A stretch of 64,000 nucleotides of DNA from JAABQT01 sp035459025 (GTDB lineage: Bacteria; Pseudomonadota; Gammaproteobacteria; Burkholderiales; SG8-39), in the NCBI GenBank assembly GCA_035459025.1, contig DATHYT010000074.1:19804-83803 (forward strand). Direction: 5' to 3'. Below the pieces are notes generated by a model. That model searched no databases. It was not told where the DNA came from and worked only from the letters and a program-made list of their open reading frames with translations. Below are positions 26,181 to 36,534 of this stretch, piece by piece; position 1 is the first letter of the stretch, and each line of letters starts with the position of its first letter. The position numbers and the translations under genes are program-made.

Positions 26181-27421
26181 CGGGAGCGGTACAGGCGTTC
26201 GATGAGCGCCGAGAGCGCCTGGCGCTCGTCGCCGGCGGCCTCGTTCAGCGCCTGCGTCGGCGCGTGCAGCAGCTTGTTGGTGAGGCCCTGCGACAGCGCT
26301 TCGAGCACCGCCTTCGGGTCGTCGCCGCGCTGCAGGTGCCTGAGCGCGCGCTCGAGCTCGTGCTGGCGCGCCGCCTCCCCCTGGTCGCGCAGCTGGCGGA
26401 TCAACGGCACCGAGGCGCGCGCGGCCATCCAGTGCATGAACTGCCCGACCTGCGTCTCGATGATGGCCTCGGCCTGCTCCAGCGCCGAGCGGCGCGCGTC
26501 GAGGTTGCCCTGCACGATGGCGTGCAGGTCGTCGACCGTGTAGAGGAACACGTCGTTGAGCTCCGCCACCTCGACCTCGATGTCGCGCGGCACGGCGAGG
26601 TCCACCATGAACATGGGGCGGCGCTTGCGCGCGCGCAGCGCGCGCTCGACCAGGCCCTTGCCGAGGATGGGGAGCGAGGACGCGGTGCAGGAGATGACGA
26701 TGTCGTAGTCCTGCAGGTGCTCGGCGAGCGCGCGCAGCTCGACCGCGTGCCCGGCGAAGCGGTGCGCGAGCGCCTGCGCGCGCTCCAGCGTGCGGTTGGC
26801 CACCGCGATGCGCGCCGGCGCCTGCGCCGCAAAGTGCGTGGCGCAGAGCTCGATCATCTCGCCCGCGCCGATGAACAGCACCTTTTGCTCCCGCAGGCTC
26901 GGGAAGATGCGCGCCGCGAGCTTGACCGCCGCCGCCGCCATGGAAACGCTGCTGGCGCCGATCGGCGTGGTGCTGCGCACCTCCTTGGCCACCGCGAAGG
27001 TGCGCTGAAACAGCTTGTGCAGCACCGTGCCGAGCGTGCCCGCGGCTTCCGCGGTGCGCACCGCGTCCTTGAGCTGCCCCAGGATCTGCGGCTCGCCGAA
27101 CACCATCGAATCCAGCCCCGCGGCGACGCGGAAGGTGTGGCGCACGGCCTGGTCCTGCGGCAGGGTGTACAGGTAGGGCCGCAGCTCCTCGGGCTGCAGG
27201 CTGTGGTAGCGCGCGAACCATTCGGCCGCGGTCTGCGGCTCGCCCGCCGACAGGTACAGCTCGGTGCGGTTGCAGGTGGAGAGAATGGCGGCTTCGGCCA
27301 CCCGCTGGCCGCGCGTCAGCTCGCCGAGTGCGTCGTAGAGCCTTTCGACGTGGAACACCACGCGCTCGCGCACCGGCAGCGGCGCGGTGGTGTGGCTGAG
27401 GCCGAGGGCGAAGAGGGTCAT
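26177..27421 (-). CDS. hemA: Glutamyl-tRNA reductase
   Basis: HemA reduces glutamyl-tRNA to glutamate-1-semialdehyde, the committed step of C5-pathway haem synthesis. The 414-residue enzyme has the catalytic Cys in LSTCNRTELYL, conserved SMVFGEPQILGQLKDA, the NADPH-binding FIGAGEMIELCATHFAA, and a C-terminal dimerisation domain. The ATG at 27421 starts MTLFALGLSHTTAPL, the standard N-terminus. Together with hemC, hemD, hemX, hemY and hemF it makes the window rich in haem genes. Confidence 0.96.
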   Translation of the reverse strand: MTLFALGLSHTTAPLPVRERVVFHVERLYDALGELTRGQRVAEAAILSTCNRTELYLSAGEPQTAAEWFARYHSLQPEELRPYLYTLPQDQAVRHTFRVAAGLDSMVFGEPQILGQLKDAVRTAEAAGTLGTVLHKLFQRTFAVAKEVRSTTPIGASSVSMAAAAVKLAARIFPSLREQKVLFIGAGEMIELCATHFAAQAPARIAVANRTLERAQALAHRFAGHAVELRALAEHLQDYDIVISCTASSLPILGKGLVERALRARKRRPMFMVDLAVPRDIEVEVAELNDVFLYTVDDLHAIVQGNLDARRSALEQAEAIIETQVGQFMHWMAARASVPLIRQLRDQGEAARQHELERALRHLQRGDDPKAVLEALSQGLTNKLLHAPTQALNEAAGDERQALSALIERLYRSR

Positions 27422-27439
27422 CGAATGCGCCAATTGCGC

Positions 27440-27445
27440 ATTATA
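27440..27445 (-). promoter_or_regulatory. -10 element of the hemA promoter
   Basis: A perfect TATAAT lies 19 bases before the hemA ATG on the minus strand. The upstream TTGGCG is at 14-base spacing, so the -35 is poor. A repeated GCCAATTGCG flanks the -10 on both sides (27428-27438 and 27457-27466), a possible operator. Confidence 0.5.
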
Positions 27446-27566
27446 GAAGCAAGCCCCCTCGCCAATTGCGTTAGATCAAGCTCTTACGAAGGCCGGGGCA
27501 CCTCGTCGCCGTAGCGCGATGTCCTCCGGCGCGCCTTCATCGGGGCGGTCTCGCGCGCGGAAAGGT

Positions 27567-27642
27567 TGGTGGCCAAGGCCGGAATCGAACCAGCGACACA
27601 CGGATTTTCAGTCCGCTGCTCTACCAACTGAGCTACTTGGCC
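27567..27642 (-). tRNA. tRNA-Phe (anticodon GAA)
   Basis: A 76-base tRNA with the CCA end encoded. The acceptor stem GGCCAAG pairs with CTTGGCC; the D-loop AGCTCAGTTGGTAGAGC, anticodon loop CTGAAAA with GAA, and TTCGATTC T-loop are canonical. A TATAAT at 27665-27660 could be its own -10 element, although the -35 would fall in the groEL terminator stem. Confidence 0.97.
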
Positions 27643-27663
27643 TGCCGGGAAGAGCGCGGATTA

Positions 27664-27702
27664 TAAAAGAAGAGGGGCCCGCTCGGGCCCCTCTTCGGTT
27701 TT
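27664..27702 (-). terminator. Terminator of the groES-groEL operon
   Basis: A strong hairpin, GAAGAGGGGCCCG paired with CGGGCCCCTCTTC around a very short loop, is followed on the minus strand by TTTTATAAT. It lies about 50 bases after the groEL stop and just before tRNA-Phe. Confidence 0.85.
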
Positions 27703-27749
27703 CAGGATGGCGGTACGGGGGAAACCTCGGTTTCCCCTGTCCCTAGGGG

Positions 27750-29405
<1,656 letters not shown>

Positions 29406-29445
29406 TGCGAATTCTCCTAGATCAGAAAAAGGTTCGTGTTGACGC

Positions 29446-29739
29446 TCAGGCGCCTTCGAGCACGCCCATGATGTCTTCTTCGCGCATCACGAGCAGCTCG
29501 TCGCCCTTCACCTTCACGGTCTGTCCGGAGTACTTGCCGAACAGCACTTTGTCTCCCACCTTGACGTCGAGCTGGATCAGCTTGCCGTCATCGGTTTTCT
29601 TGCCTTTGCCGACGGCCAGGACTTCGCCCTGGTCGGGTTTCTCGGCGGCCGTGTCGGGAATCACGATTCCAGACGCGGTCTTGCGCTCCTCGTCGATGCG
29701 CTTGACGATGACGCGATCATGAAGAGGACGGATCTTCAT
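29446..29739 (-). CDS. groS: 10 kDa co-chaperonin GroES
   Basis: GroES caps GroEL. The 97-residue protein begins MKIRPLHDRVIVKRIDEERK and contains the mobile loop region TASGIVIPDTAAEKP, with GKYSGQTVKVKGDELLVMREEDI near the end. It is the first gene of the heat-shock operon; its leader carries a small perfect hairpin and, further up, a CIRCE operator overlapping a sigma-32-type promoter. Confidence 0.98.
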   Translation of the reverse strand: MKIRPLHDRVIVKRIDEERKTASGIVIPDTAAEKPDQGEVLAVGKGKKTDDGKLIQLDVKVGDKVLFGKYSGQTVKVKGDELLVMREEDIMGVLEGA

Positions 29740-29772
29740 ACAGGTCTCCAGACATTTATGTTGTAAGTCAAT

Positions 29773-29792
29773 GGGTTGCAGTTGTGCAACCC
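29773..29792. other. Perfect hairpin in the groES leader
   Basis: GGGTTGCA and TGCAACCC pair perfectly around a four-base loop, 34 bases before the groS ATG. There is no T-run, so it is more likely an mRNA 5' stabiliser or a temperature-responsive structure than a terminator. Confidence 0.6.
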
Positions 29793-29811
29793 GCCAAATA
29801 CGAGAGGCTTG

Positions 29812-29838
29812 CTAGCACTCGCCTCAAGCGAGTGCTAA
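29812..29838 (-). promoter_or_regulatory. CIRCE operator (HrcA binding site)
   Basis: CTAGCACTC, nine spacer bases, GAGTGCTAA: one mismatch from the canonical CIRCE sequence TTAGCACTC-N9-GAGTGCTAA. It lies immediately downstream of the predicted -10 element, where bound HrcA would block groES-groEL transcription. Confidence 0.95.
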
Positions 29839-29869
29839 TGATAGGGGCGAGGACGGGGGAATACAAGGG
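29838..29869 (-). promoter_or_regulatory. Sigma-32 (RpoH) type promoter of groES-groEL
   Basis: On the minus strand CCCTTGTAT (29869-29861) and CCCCTATCAT (29847-29838) are separated by 13 bases, close to the heat-shock consensus CTTGAA-N11-16-CCCCATNT. It directly precedes the CIRCE operator, so activation by sigma-32 and repression by HrcA appear combined. Confidence 0.75.
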
Positions 29870-29900
29870 CCGGTCGCGTCGCGCCCACTAGAATTCGCGC

Positions 29901-31334
29901 GTGCCCCGCTTCTGCCGTCTGGCGCTCGCCGCCGTCCTGCTGCTGGCGCCGCTGCCGTCCACCGCAGCGGCGAGCGGACTCCCCAAGCCGGTGGCCGAGG
30001 CGCTGCGCGCGGCTTCCGTGCCGCTCCGGGCGGTCGCGGTCGTCGTGCAGGAGGTAGGCGCCGCCCGCCCTGCGGTGAGCATGAACGCCGAGGCGGCGAT
30101 GAATCCTGCCTCGGCGATGAAGCTGTTCACCACACTCGCGGCGCTCGAGCTTCTCGGGCCGGCCTACCACTGGAAGACCGAGGTCTACGCCGCCGGGCCG
30201 CTGCGCGATGGCGTGCTCGAAGGCGACCTCGTCCTGAAAGGCTACGGCGACCCGAAGCTCGACTACGAGAGCTTCTGGATGCTGTTGCGCACGCTGCGCG
30301 GCAAGGGCCTGCGCGAGATCCGCGGCGACGTGCTGATCGATCGCCGCTTCTTTGCGCCGCTGGCGGGCGATCCGGGCGACTTCGACGGCGAGGCGCTGCG
30401 GCCCTACAACGTGCTGCCGGATGCGCTTCTCGTGCACTACAAGGCGCTGCGCTTTGCCTTCGTGCCGCTCGCCGACGGCGCGGGCGTGCGCATCTACGCC
30501 GAGCCGCGCCCGCCGGCGCTCGAGGTGAAGAACAGCCTGCGCCTGTCTTCCGGCCCCTGCTTCGAGGGGCGCGCGTTCCGCACCCTGCTGCAGGCCAGCT
30601 TCGAGCCCGGCCCGCCGCCGCGCGCCGCCTTCGAGGGACGCTACCCGATCGCCTGCGGCGAAAAGGACCTCAACGTCGCCTTCCTGCCGCCCGACGAGCA
30701 CGTCGGCGGCGTGCTGCGCGAGCTGTGGTCGGAAATGGGCGGCGCCTGGAGCGGGCGCGCGCGCGAAGGCGCGGTCCCGGAGGCGGCGCAGCTGCTGCAC
30801 ACGCACGAATCGGCGCCGCTCGCCGAGATCGTGCGCGACGTCAACAAGTTCTCCAACAACGTGATGGCACGGCAGCTCTTTCTCACGCTGGCCACCGCGG
30901 GCTACGAGCCGCCGGCGCAGCTGCACCAGGCGCAGCAGGTGCTGCGCCACTGGCTGAACCTGAAGGGCATCGCCGCGCCCGAGCTCTCGATCGAGAACGG
31001 CTCGGGGCTCTCGCGCACCGACCGCGCGAGCGCGGCGACCCTCGCCGCGGTGCTGCAGGCGGCGTGGAAGAGCGCGGTGATGCCCGAGTACATCGCCTCG
31101 CTGCCGCTCGCAGCGCTGGACGGCACGATGAGAAAGCGCCTGCACGGCGAGCCGGTCGCGGGACAAGCGCACATGAAGACGGGGCTGCTCTCGGACGCGC
31201 GCGCGCTGGCCGGCTACCTCCTCGACGCGAAGGGCCGGCGCCAGATCGTCGTCATGCTCATGAACCACCCCAACGCGCCAGAGGCCGAAGCCGCCAACGA
31301 CGCCCTCCTGCGCTGGGTCTACGAGGCAAAATAG
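29901..31334 (+). CDS. dacB: D-alanyl-D-alanine carboxypeptidase/endopeptidase (PBP4 type)
   Basis: A periplasmic class C penicillin-binding protein that trims peptidoglycan peptides. The 477-residue protein has a signal peptide (cleavage near STAAAS), and the three active-site motifs: SxxK in NPASAMKLFTT, SxN in VNKFSNNVMARQL and KTG in AHMKTGLLSDARA. The GTG at 29901 is the only start giving the signal peptide. Its last codons run into a repeat arm: AAA TAG of the arm supplies the final Lys and the stop. Confidence 0.93.
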   Translation: MPRFCRLALAAVLLLAPLPSTAAASGLPKPVAEALRAASVPLRAVAVVVQEVGAARPAVSMNAEAAMNPASAMKLFTTLAALELLGPAYHWKTEVYAAGPLRDGVLEGDLVLKGYGDPKLDYESFWMLLRTLRGKGLREIRGDVLIDRRFFAPLAGDPGDFDGEALRPYNVLPDALLVHYKALRFAFVPLADGAGVRIYAEPRPPALEVKNSLRLSSGPCFEGRAFRTLLQASFEPGPPPRAAFEGRYPIACGEKDLNVAFLPPDEHVGGVLRELWSEMGGAWSGRAREGAVPEAAQLLHTHESAPLAEIVRDVNKFSNNVMARQLFLTLATAGYEPPAQLHQAQQVLRHWLNLKGIAAPELSIENGSGLSRTDRASAATLAAVLQAAWKSAVMPEYIASLPLAALDGTMRKRLHGEPVAGQAHMKTGLLSDARALAGYLLDAKGRRQIVVMLMNHPNAPEAEAANDALLRWVYEAK

Positions 31335-31450
31335 GGACAGACCTCATTTTTCCGCCCGCGCCTGCTGCGCGGGGCTTAAATAGGGACAGACCTCATTTTT
31401 CCGCCCGCGCTTGATGCGCGGACAACGAAAAATGAGGTCTGTCCCTATTT
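31329..31450. repeat. REPIN-like block: two direct arms and one inverted arm
   Basis: The arm AAATAGGGACAGACCTCATT (plus TTT) occurs at 31329-31351 and 31378-31400 in direct orientation, 49 bases apart, and inverted at 31428-31450. The second and third form a hairpin with an inner CGCGC/GCGCG stem. The block fills the gap between the convergent dacB and the EAL gene and carries the stop codons of both (AAATAG on each strand). Confidence 0.92.
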
Positions 31451-33916
31451 AAGGCGGCGGGCCATCTCGGCGGCGGGGATCGGCCGGCCGAAGTGATAGC
31501 CCTGGCCCTGCTCGCAGCCGTGCTCGCGCAGGAACGCCACGTGCTCCTCGCTCTCGATGCCCTCGGCCACGACGTCGAAGCGCAGGCGCAGCGCCATGTC
31601 GATCACCATGCGCACGATCGCCGCCGAGCTGGGCTCGCGGATCGCCGCATTGACGAAGGCGCGGTCGATCTTGAGTGTGGAGACCGGCAGGCGCGTCAGG
31701 TACGACAGGCTCGAGTAGCCGGTGCCGAAGTCGTCCACCGAAATGCGCAGGCCCGCCTCGCGCAGCGCGTGCAGCTGGCGGATCGCGTCCTTGGGATCGT
31801 CCATCAGGCTGCTCTCGGTGATCTCCAGCTCGAGCATCCCGGGCGCCACGCCGTGCTCGGCAAGCATGTCCTTGATCACGCGGTCGAGGTCGCGGCGGCG
31901 AAACTGGCGCGCCGAGAGGTTGACCGCCACCGGCGCCGACTGCAGGCCCGCGCGCAACCATTCGGCGAGCTGCCGGCAGGCTTGCGCGATCACCCAGTCG
32001 CCCACCGGCACGATCTGGCCGCTTTCTTCGAGCGCCGGGATGAATTCCAGCGGCGCCACCATGCCGCGCTGCGCGTGCTGCCAGCGCAGCAGCGCCTCCA
32101 TGCCGATCATCTGCCCGCTCGCCAGGCGCACCTTGGGCTGGTAGTGCAGCAGGAACTCGCCGCGCTCGAGCGCGCGCCGCAGGTCGGAATTGAGCTGCAG
32201 CTTGGAGGCCGCGCGCGCATTGAGCTCCGCGGTGTAGAAGCAGAACGTGTTGCGCGCCGATTCCTTGGCGCGGCCCATGGCGATGTCGGCGCACTTCAGC
32301 AGCGCTTCGGCGCTCTCGCCGTCGGTCGGGAACGTCGCGACGCCGATGCTCGCGGTGATGAAGGTTTCGCGTCCGCCCAGGTCGAACGGCGCGGCGAGCG
32401 CGTCGAGGAGCTTCTGCGCCACGAGCGCGGCGTCGTCGGCGCGCGCGAGATCCGCGATCACCACCGCGTACTCGTCGCTGCCGAGGCGCGACACGGTGTC
32501 GTCACGGCGCACGCAGTCCTGCAGCCGGCGGCCGACGTGACGCAGCAGATCGTCGCCCACGTGGTGCCCGTGCGTGTCGTTCACCAGCTTGAAGCGATCC
32601 AGGTTGACATAGAGCACGCCCGCGCCGCGGCCGCGGCGCCGCGACTGCACGACGGCGTGCTCCAGGCGCTCATGCAGCAGGTTGCGATTGGCGAGCCCGG
32701 TCACCGAGTCGAACTGCGCGAGCTGCTCCAGGCGCGCCTCGGCCGCCTTGCGCACCGAGATGTTGCTGCTCACGCCGCGGTAGCCGGTGAAAGCCCCGCT
32801 CTCGTCGTAGACCGGCTCGCCGCTGCTCGAGATGTGCACGCGCGCGCCGTCCGGGCGCACGGTGATCTGCTCGAAGTCGCGGAACGGCCGCCGCGCCTCC
32901 AGCACCTTCCGGTGGTCGTCCCAGGTGCCCGATTCCGGCATGACGTTGTCGAAATCCCAGCGCCGCTTGCCGAGCACCAGCGCCGGGTCGTGCTTGGAGC
33001 GCTCCTCGAATCCCGGCGACACGTAGGTGAACCGCAGCGCCTTGTCCTGCTCCCAGTACCAGTCCGACGATAGCTCGGTCAGGCCGCGAAAGCGCTCTTC
33101 GCTCCTGCGCAGCGCGAGCTCCGCGCTCTTGCGCTCGGTGATGTCGCGCGCCACCACCTGCACCGCGGGGCGGCCGTCGAAGGTGAACGACACCGCCGTG
33201 ACCTCGCTGCTGAACGGCGTGCCGTCGCGCCGCACGTACTCGACCTCCCGCAGCTGCACCGACTGCGCCGACTCGTAGAGGCCACGAATGCGCTCGCGCG
33301 CCACGCCGCGCGCTGCCGGCGCGATCAGCTCGAGCACCTCGCGCCCGAGCAGCTCGTCCGGGCGCGTGGCGCCAAACAGGCGCAGCATCGCCGGGTTGAC
33401 GAGCGCGATGCGCCAGTCCGCATGCACGAAGATCGCGTCCGGCGCGATCTCCACGAGCTTGCGGTAGCGCTGCTCGGCGCTCTCGAGCGAGGCCTGCACC
33501 TTGCGCTGGCCCTCGGCGAGCCGCAGCACGCGGGCGATGGCGTTTGCGCCGAGCTTGCCCTTGTGCAGGATCTCGAAGGCGCCCATTTCCAGCGCCTCCT
33601 CGTCGAGCCCCGGGCGCTCCTCGGCGGTGACGACGATCACCGGGCAGCGCACCGCCGCCCGCATGCGCTCCAGCGTGGCGAGGCCGCGGCTGTCGGGCAA
33701 GTTGAGGTCGAGCAGCACGAGGTGCACTTCCGCGGCGCCCGCGATGCCGAGCCCCCGCGCGATGCTCTCGGCGCGCAGGACTTCGGCGCGACCGATCGCC
33801 GCTTTTTCGATCGCAGCCTGCGCCACCATCGCGTCGGCCTTGTTGTCTTCGATCAGCAGCACGCGCAACGGCGCGGACTGTCCGAGGCGCGGCACGGGCA
33901 GTCGCTCGGCTACCAT
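31445..33916 (-). CDS. REC-PAS-PAS-GGDEF-EAL cyclic-di-GMP signalling protein
   Basis: An 823-residue cytoplasmic protein with, in order: a receiver domain (about 18-135, Asp in LVLLDLNLPDS), two PAS domains (about 150-270 and 275-395), a GGDEF domain (about 400-560) and an EAL domain (about 570-820). The GGDEF signature is degenerate (LGSDEY), so cyclase activity is doubtful though GTP binding may remain. The EAL domain looks active: MEALLRW, LEITESSLMDD, DDFGTGYSSL and AEGIES are all present. Likely a c-di-GMP phosphodiesterase. ATG 33916 is preferred over an upstream TTG. Its stop is the TAG of a repeat arm. Confidence 0.9.
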   Translation of the reverse strand: MVAERLPVPRLGQSAPLRVLLIEDNKADAMVAQAAIEKAAIGRAEVLRAESIARGLGIAGAAEVHLVLLDLNLPDSRGLATLERMRAAVRCPVIVVTAEERPGLDEEALEMGAFEILHKGKLGANAIARVLRLAEGQRKVQASLESAEQRYRKLVEIAPDAIFVHADWRIALVNPAMLRLFGATRPDELLGREVLELIAPAARGVARERIRGLYESAQSVQLREVEYVRRDGTPFSSEVTAVSFTFDGRPAVQVVARDITERKSAELALRRSEERFRGLTELSSDWYWEQDKALRFTYVSPGFEERSKHDPALVLGKRRWDFDNVMPESGTWDDHRKVLEARRPFRDFEQITVRPDGARVHISSSGEPVYDESGAFTGYRGVSSNISVRKAAEARLEQLAQFDSVTGLANRNLLHERLEHAVVQSRRRGRGAGVLYVNLDRFKLVNDTHGHHVGDDLLRHVGRRLQDCVRRDDTVSRLGSDEYAVVIADLARADDAALVAQKLLDALAAPFDLGGRETFITASIGVATFPTDGESAEALLKCADIAMGRAKESARNTFCFYTAELNARAASKLQLNSDLRRALERGEFLLHYQPKVRLASGQMIGMEALLRWQHAQRGMVAPLEFIPALEESGQIVPVGDWVIAQACRQLAEWLRAGLQSAPVAVNLSARQFRRRDLDRVIKDMLAEHGVAPGMLELEITESSLMDDPKDAIRQLHALREAGLRISVDDFGTGYSSLSYLTRLPVSTLKIDRAFVNAAIREPSSAAIVRMVIDMALRLRFDVVAEGIESEEHVAFLREHGCEQGQGYHFGRPIPAAEMARRLK

Positions 33917-34055
33917 CTTCAATTGAGATAGGACATTGGTATGCCAAGAATCCGCTACCGCACGCTGCAATGCAATGGCCGAACCGACGCGCGGACCCGC
34001 TGATGCGTCAGGAACCGCAAGAGCGGCGCCCGCGGCTGCCGGGATTGATTTGTCG

Positions 34056-34766
34056 CTATGTCCTGAGGCTGAACGGCGTGAAGTCGGTGTTGCGGTCGTA
34101 GAAGTCCTCGCGCTCGGCGCGCTTGAGGAGCCCCACGATCTTGTAGGTGAGCGGCGTGAATGCCACCTCGACCAGCACCTTGGCGACGAACTGGAACGCC
34201 ATCACCGCGAGGAGCTTGTCGTCCGGGATGATGCCGGTGCCGTAGAACGCGAGCGGGTAGAACAGCGCCGAGTCCACGGCCTCGCCCGCGATGGTCGAGC
34301 CGATGGTGCGCGTCCACAGCCAGCGGCCCGCCGTCATGATCTTCATCTTGGCGAGCACGAACGAATTGACGAACTCGCCGCAGAAGTACGCGATCATCGA
34401 GGCGCCGGCGATCCGCCAGGCCTGGCCGAAAGCGATCTCGTAGGCTTGCTGGTTCTTCCAGAACGGCGCCGGCGGCAGCGCCACCACCACGTAAGCCATG
34501 AAGGAAGCGAACGCGAGCCCGCCGAAGCCCGCCCAGATCACGCGCCGCGCGCGCGCGTAGCCGTAGACCTCGGTGAGGATGTCGCCGAAGACGTACGAGA
34601 TCGGGAAGAACAGCACCCCGGCGCCGAAGACGAGCGTGCCGACCAGCGGCAGCTCCACCTGCGAGATCTTCGCCGGCCCGATCAGGTTGGCGCAGATCAG
34701 CACCGTGACGAACGCCGCCATCACGAACTCGTAATAGCGGTACTGCCGCGGCGCTCCGGCGCTCAC
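34056..34766 (-). CDS. Queuosine precursor transporter (YhhQ/VUT family)
   Basis: A 236-residue inner-membrane protein with about six transmembrane helices (for example YEFVMAAFVTVLICANLIG and VFGAGVLFFPISYVFGDILTEVYGY). The motif FGDILTEVYG and AYFCGEFVNSFVLAKMK are hallmarks of the vitamin uptake (VUT) family, whose member YhhQ imports preQ0/preQ1 for tRNA modification. The GTG at 34766 is the first usable start and lies five bases after the stop of the upstream gene, so both are probably co-transcribed. Confidence 0.88.
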   Translation of the reverse strand: MSAGAPRQYRYYEFVMAAFVTVLICANLIGPAKISQVELPLVGTLVFGAGVLFFPISYVFGDILTEVYGYARARRVIWAGFGGLAFASFMAYVVVALPPAPFWKNQQAYEIAFGQAWRIAGASMIAYFCGEFVNSFVLAKMKIMTAGRWLWTRTIGSTIAGEAVDSALFYPLAFYGTGIIPDDKLLAVMAFQFVAKVLVEVAFTPLTYKIVGLLKRAEREDFYDRNTDFTPFSLRT

Positions 34767-34771
34767 GCGCT

Positions 34772-35305
34772 CTAGGGCAGCTTCGGCTGGAAGTCGCGGA
34801 ACTCGGGCTCGAGCTGCACGCGCATCGCGTCGAGCATGCGCCCGACCATGGCGTAGAACGCCGCGGTGAGCGCGAGCTCGACGTAGGTGGCATGGTCGAA
34901 GTGCTTCGACACCGCCGCGTACACCTCGTCCGTGACGTCGGCGCGCGTCACCGCCTCGGCCAGTGCGAGCGCCGCCTTCTCCGTCGCGTCGAACTCGCCC
35001 GAGTCGCGCCAGAGCGCGAGCGCCGCGATCTGCGCTTCGCGCACGCCGGCCTTCCTCGCCATCTTCAGGTGCTGCGCCCACTCGTACTCGGAGCGCATGA
35101 GCTGCGCCCCGCGCAGGATCACCAGCTCGCGCAGAGTGCGCGGCGTGCGGCTTTCATAGCGGATGGCGCGCGCGAACTCGGTCCACGCGGCGGCGAGCGG
35201 CGCGTGGTTGGCGAGCGCGCGGTACAGGTTCGGTGGCGAGCCCCAGAGCTCCTCGAGGCGCTTCTTGAGCTCCGGCGGGAACTCGGTGTTGGGCACGCGT
35301 TGCAT
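34772..35305 (-). CDS. Carboxymuconolactone decarboxylase (AhpD-like) family protein
   Basis: A 177-residue protein with the CMD-family core RTPRTLRELVILRGAQLMRSEYEWAQHLKMARKAGV. The Glu and His of the family (YEWAQH) are kept, but the CxxC pair of peroxiredoxin-type AhpD is absent, so it is not a thiol peroxidase. Substrate unknown; close relatives are often found beside P450 or aromatic-catabolism genes. It is divergent from the P450 gene with only 17 bases between the two starts, suggesting shared control. Confidence 0.8.
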   Translation of the reverse strand: MQRVPNTEFPPELKKRLEELWGSPPNLYRALANHAPLAAAWTEFARAIRYESRTPRTLRELVILRGAQLMRSEYEWAQHLKMARKAGVREAQIAALALWRDSGEFDATEKAALALAEAVTRADVTDEVYAAVSKHFDHATYVELALTAAFYAMVGRMLDAMRVQLEPEFRDFQPKLP

Positions 35306-35322
35306 GGCGGCATAATAGCCGA

Positions 35323-36534
35323 ATGCCCTCGGCCGACGCGATCCGCGACTTTCAGCTCACGCGCGTGCCGGCGGACTTTCTCGACGACCCGTACCCGTGG
35401 TACGCGGCGCTGCGCGAGCGCGACCCGGTGCACGCGCTGGAAGGCGGCGGCGTGTTCCTCGCGCGCTACGAGGACGCGCTCGCCGTATACCGCGCGCCGC
35501 AGGCGAGCTCGGACAAGAAGGCCGAGTTCGGGCCGAAGCTCGGCGATTCGCCGCTCTACGAGCACCACACCACGAGCCTCGTCTTCAACGACCCGCCGCT
35601 GCACACGAAGGTCAGGCGCATCCTCATGGGCGCGGTGAACCAGAAGGCGATCGCGCGCATGGAGCCCAACGTGGCGCGCCTCGTCGACACGCTGCTGGAG
35701 GAGATGGCCGCGAAGCGCGAAGTGAATTTCATCGACGACTTCGCCGCGCAGATCCCGATCGAGGTCATCGGCAACCTGCTCGACATCCCGCGCGAGGAGC
35801 GCGGGCCGCTGCGCGGCTGGTCGGTCGCCATCCTCTCGGGCCTGGAGCCGAAGCTCACGCCGGAGATGCTCGAGGCGGGCAACCGCGCGGTGCGCGAGTT
35901 CATCGACTTGCTGAAGCGGCTGGTCGCCGCGCGGCGCAAGCACCCCGGCGACTACGAGTCCGATGTGCTGACGCGCCTCATCCAGGGCGAGAAGGACGGC
36001 GAGCAGCTCACCGAGAAGGAGCTCTACCACCAGTGCATCTTCCTGCTCAACGCCGGGCACGAGACCACCACCAACCTGATCGGCAACGGCGTATGGGCGC
36101 TGCTCAACAACCCCGGGGAGCTCGCCCGGCTGCGCGCCGATCCGTCGCTCGTGCCGAGCGCGATCGAGGAGATGCTGCGCTACGACGGCCCGATCCAGCT
36201 CAATAACCGCCGCCTCACCGCGCCGCTCGCGCTCGCCGCCGGCACGCTGCCCGAGGGCACGCTGATCACCATCGGCATCGGCGCGGCGAACCGCGATCCG
36301 GCGCAGTTTCCCGAGCCCGAGCGCTTCGACGTCGGCCGCAAGCCCAACCGCCACCTCGCCTTCGGCCAGGGCGACCACGTGTGCGTCGGCATGAACGTCG
36401 CGCGCATGGAGGGCCGCATCGCGCTCGCGCGGCTGCTCGCGCGGTTCGGCCGCATCGAGCTCGCGGGAGCGCCGGAGCGGGATCGGCGCGTGCGCTTCCG
36501 CGGCTTCCGCAAGCTGCCGCTGCGCCTAAGTTAA
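35323..36534 (+). CDS. Cytochrome P450
   Basis: A soluble 403-residue bacterial P450. The I-helix oxygen-activation motif AGHETTTN, the ExxR in IEEMLRYDG and the haem-cysteine loop FGQGDHVCVG are intact. No redox partner (ferredoxin or reductase) is encoded nearby, so electrons must come from elsewhere. The substrate is unknown; the divergent CMD-family gene hints at aromatic or lactone metabolism. The stop TAA shares its last two bases with a repeat arm that follows directly. Confidence 0.9.
   Translation: MPSADAIRDFQLTRVPADFLDDPYPWYAALRERDPVHALEGGGVFLARYEDALAVYRAPQASSDKKAEFGPKLGDSPLYEHHTTSLVFNDPPLHTKVRRILMGAVNQKAIARMEPNVARLVDTLLEEMAAKREVNFIDDFAAQIPIEVIGNLLDIPREERGPLRGWSVAILSGLEPKLTPEMLEAGNRAVREFIDLLKRLVAARRKHPGDYESDVLTRLIQGEKDGEQLTEKELYHQCIFLLNAGHETTTNLIGNGVWALLNNPGELARLRADPSLVPSAIEEMLRYDGPIQLNNRRLTAPLALAAGTLPEGTLITIGIGAANRDPAQFPEPERFDVGRKPNRHLAFGQGDHVCVGMNVARMEGRIALARLLARFGRIELAGAPERDRRVRFRGFRKLPLRLS

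Noticed and set aside
27567..27642. tRNA-Phe as an integration site for a mobile island
   Set aside because: No second copy of the tRNA 3' end, no integrase and no composition break are seen next to it.
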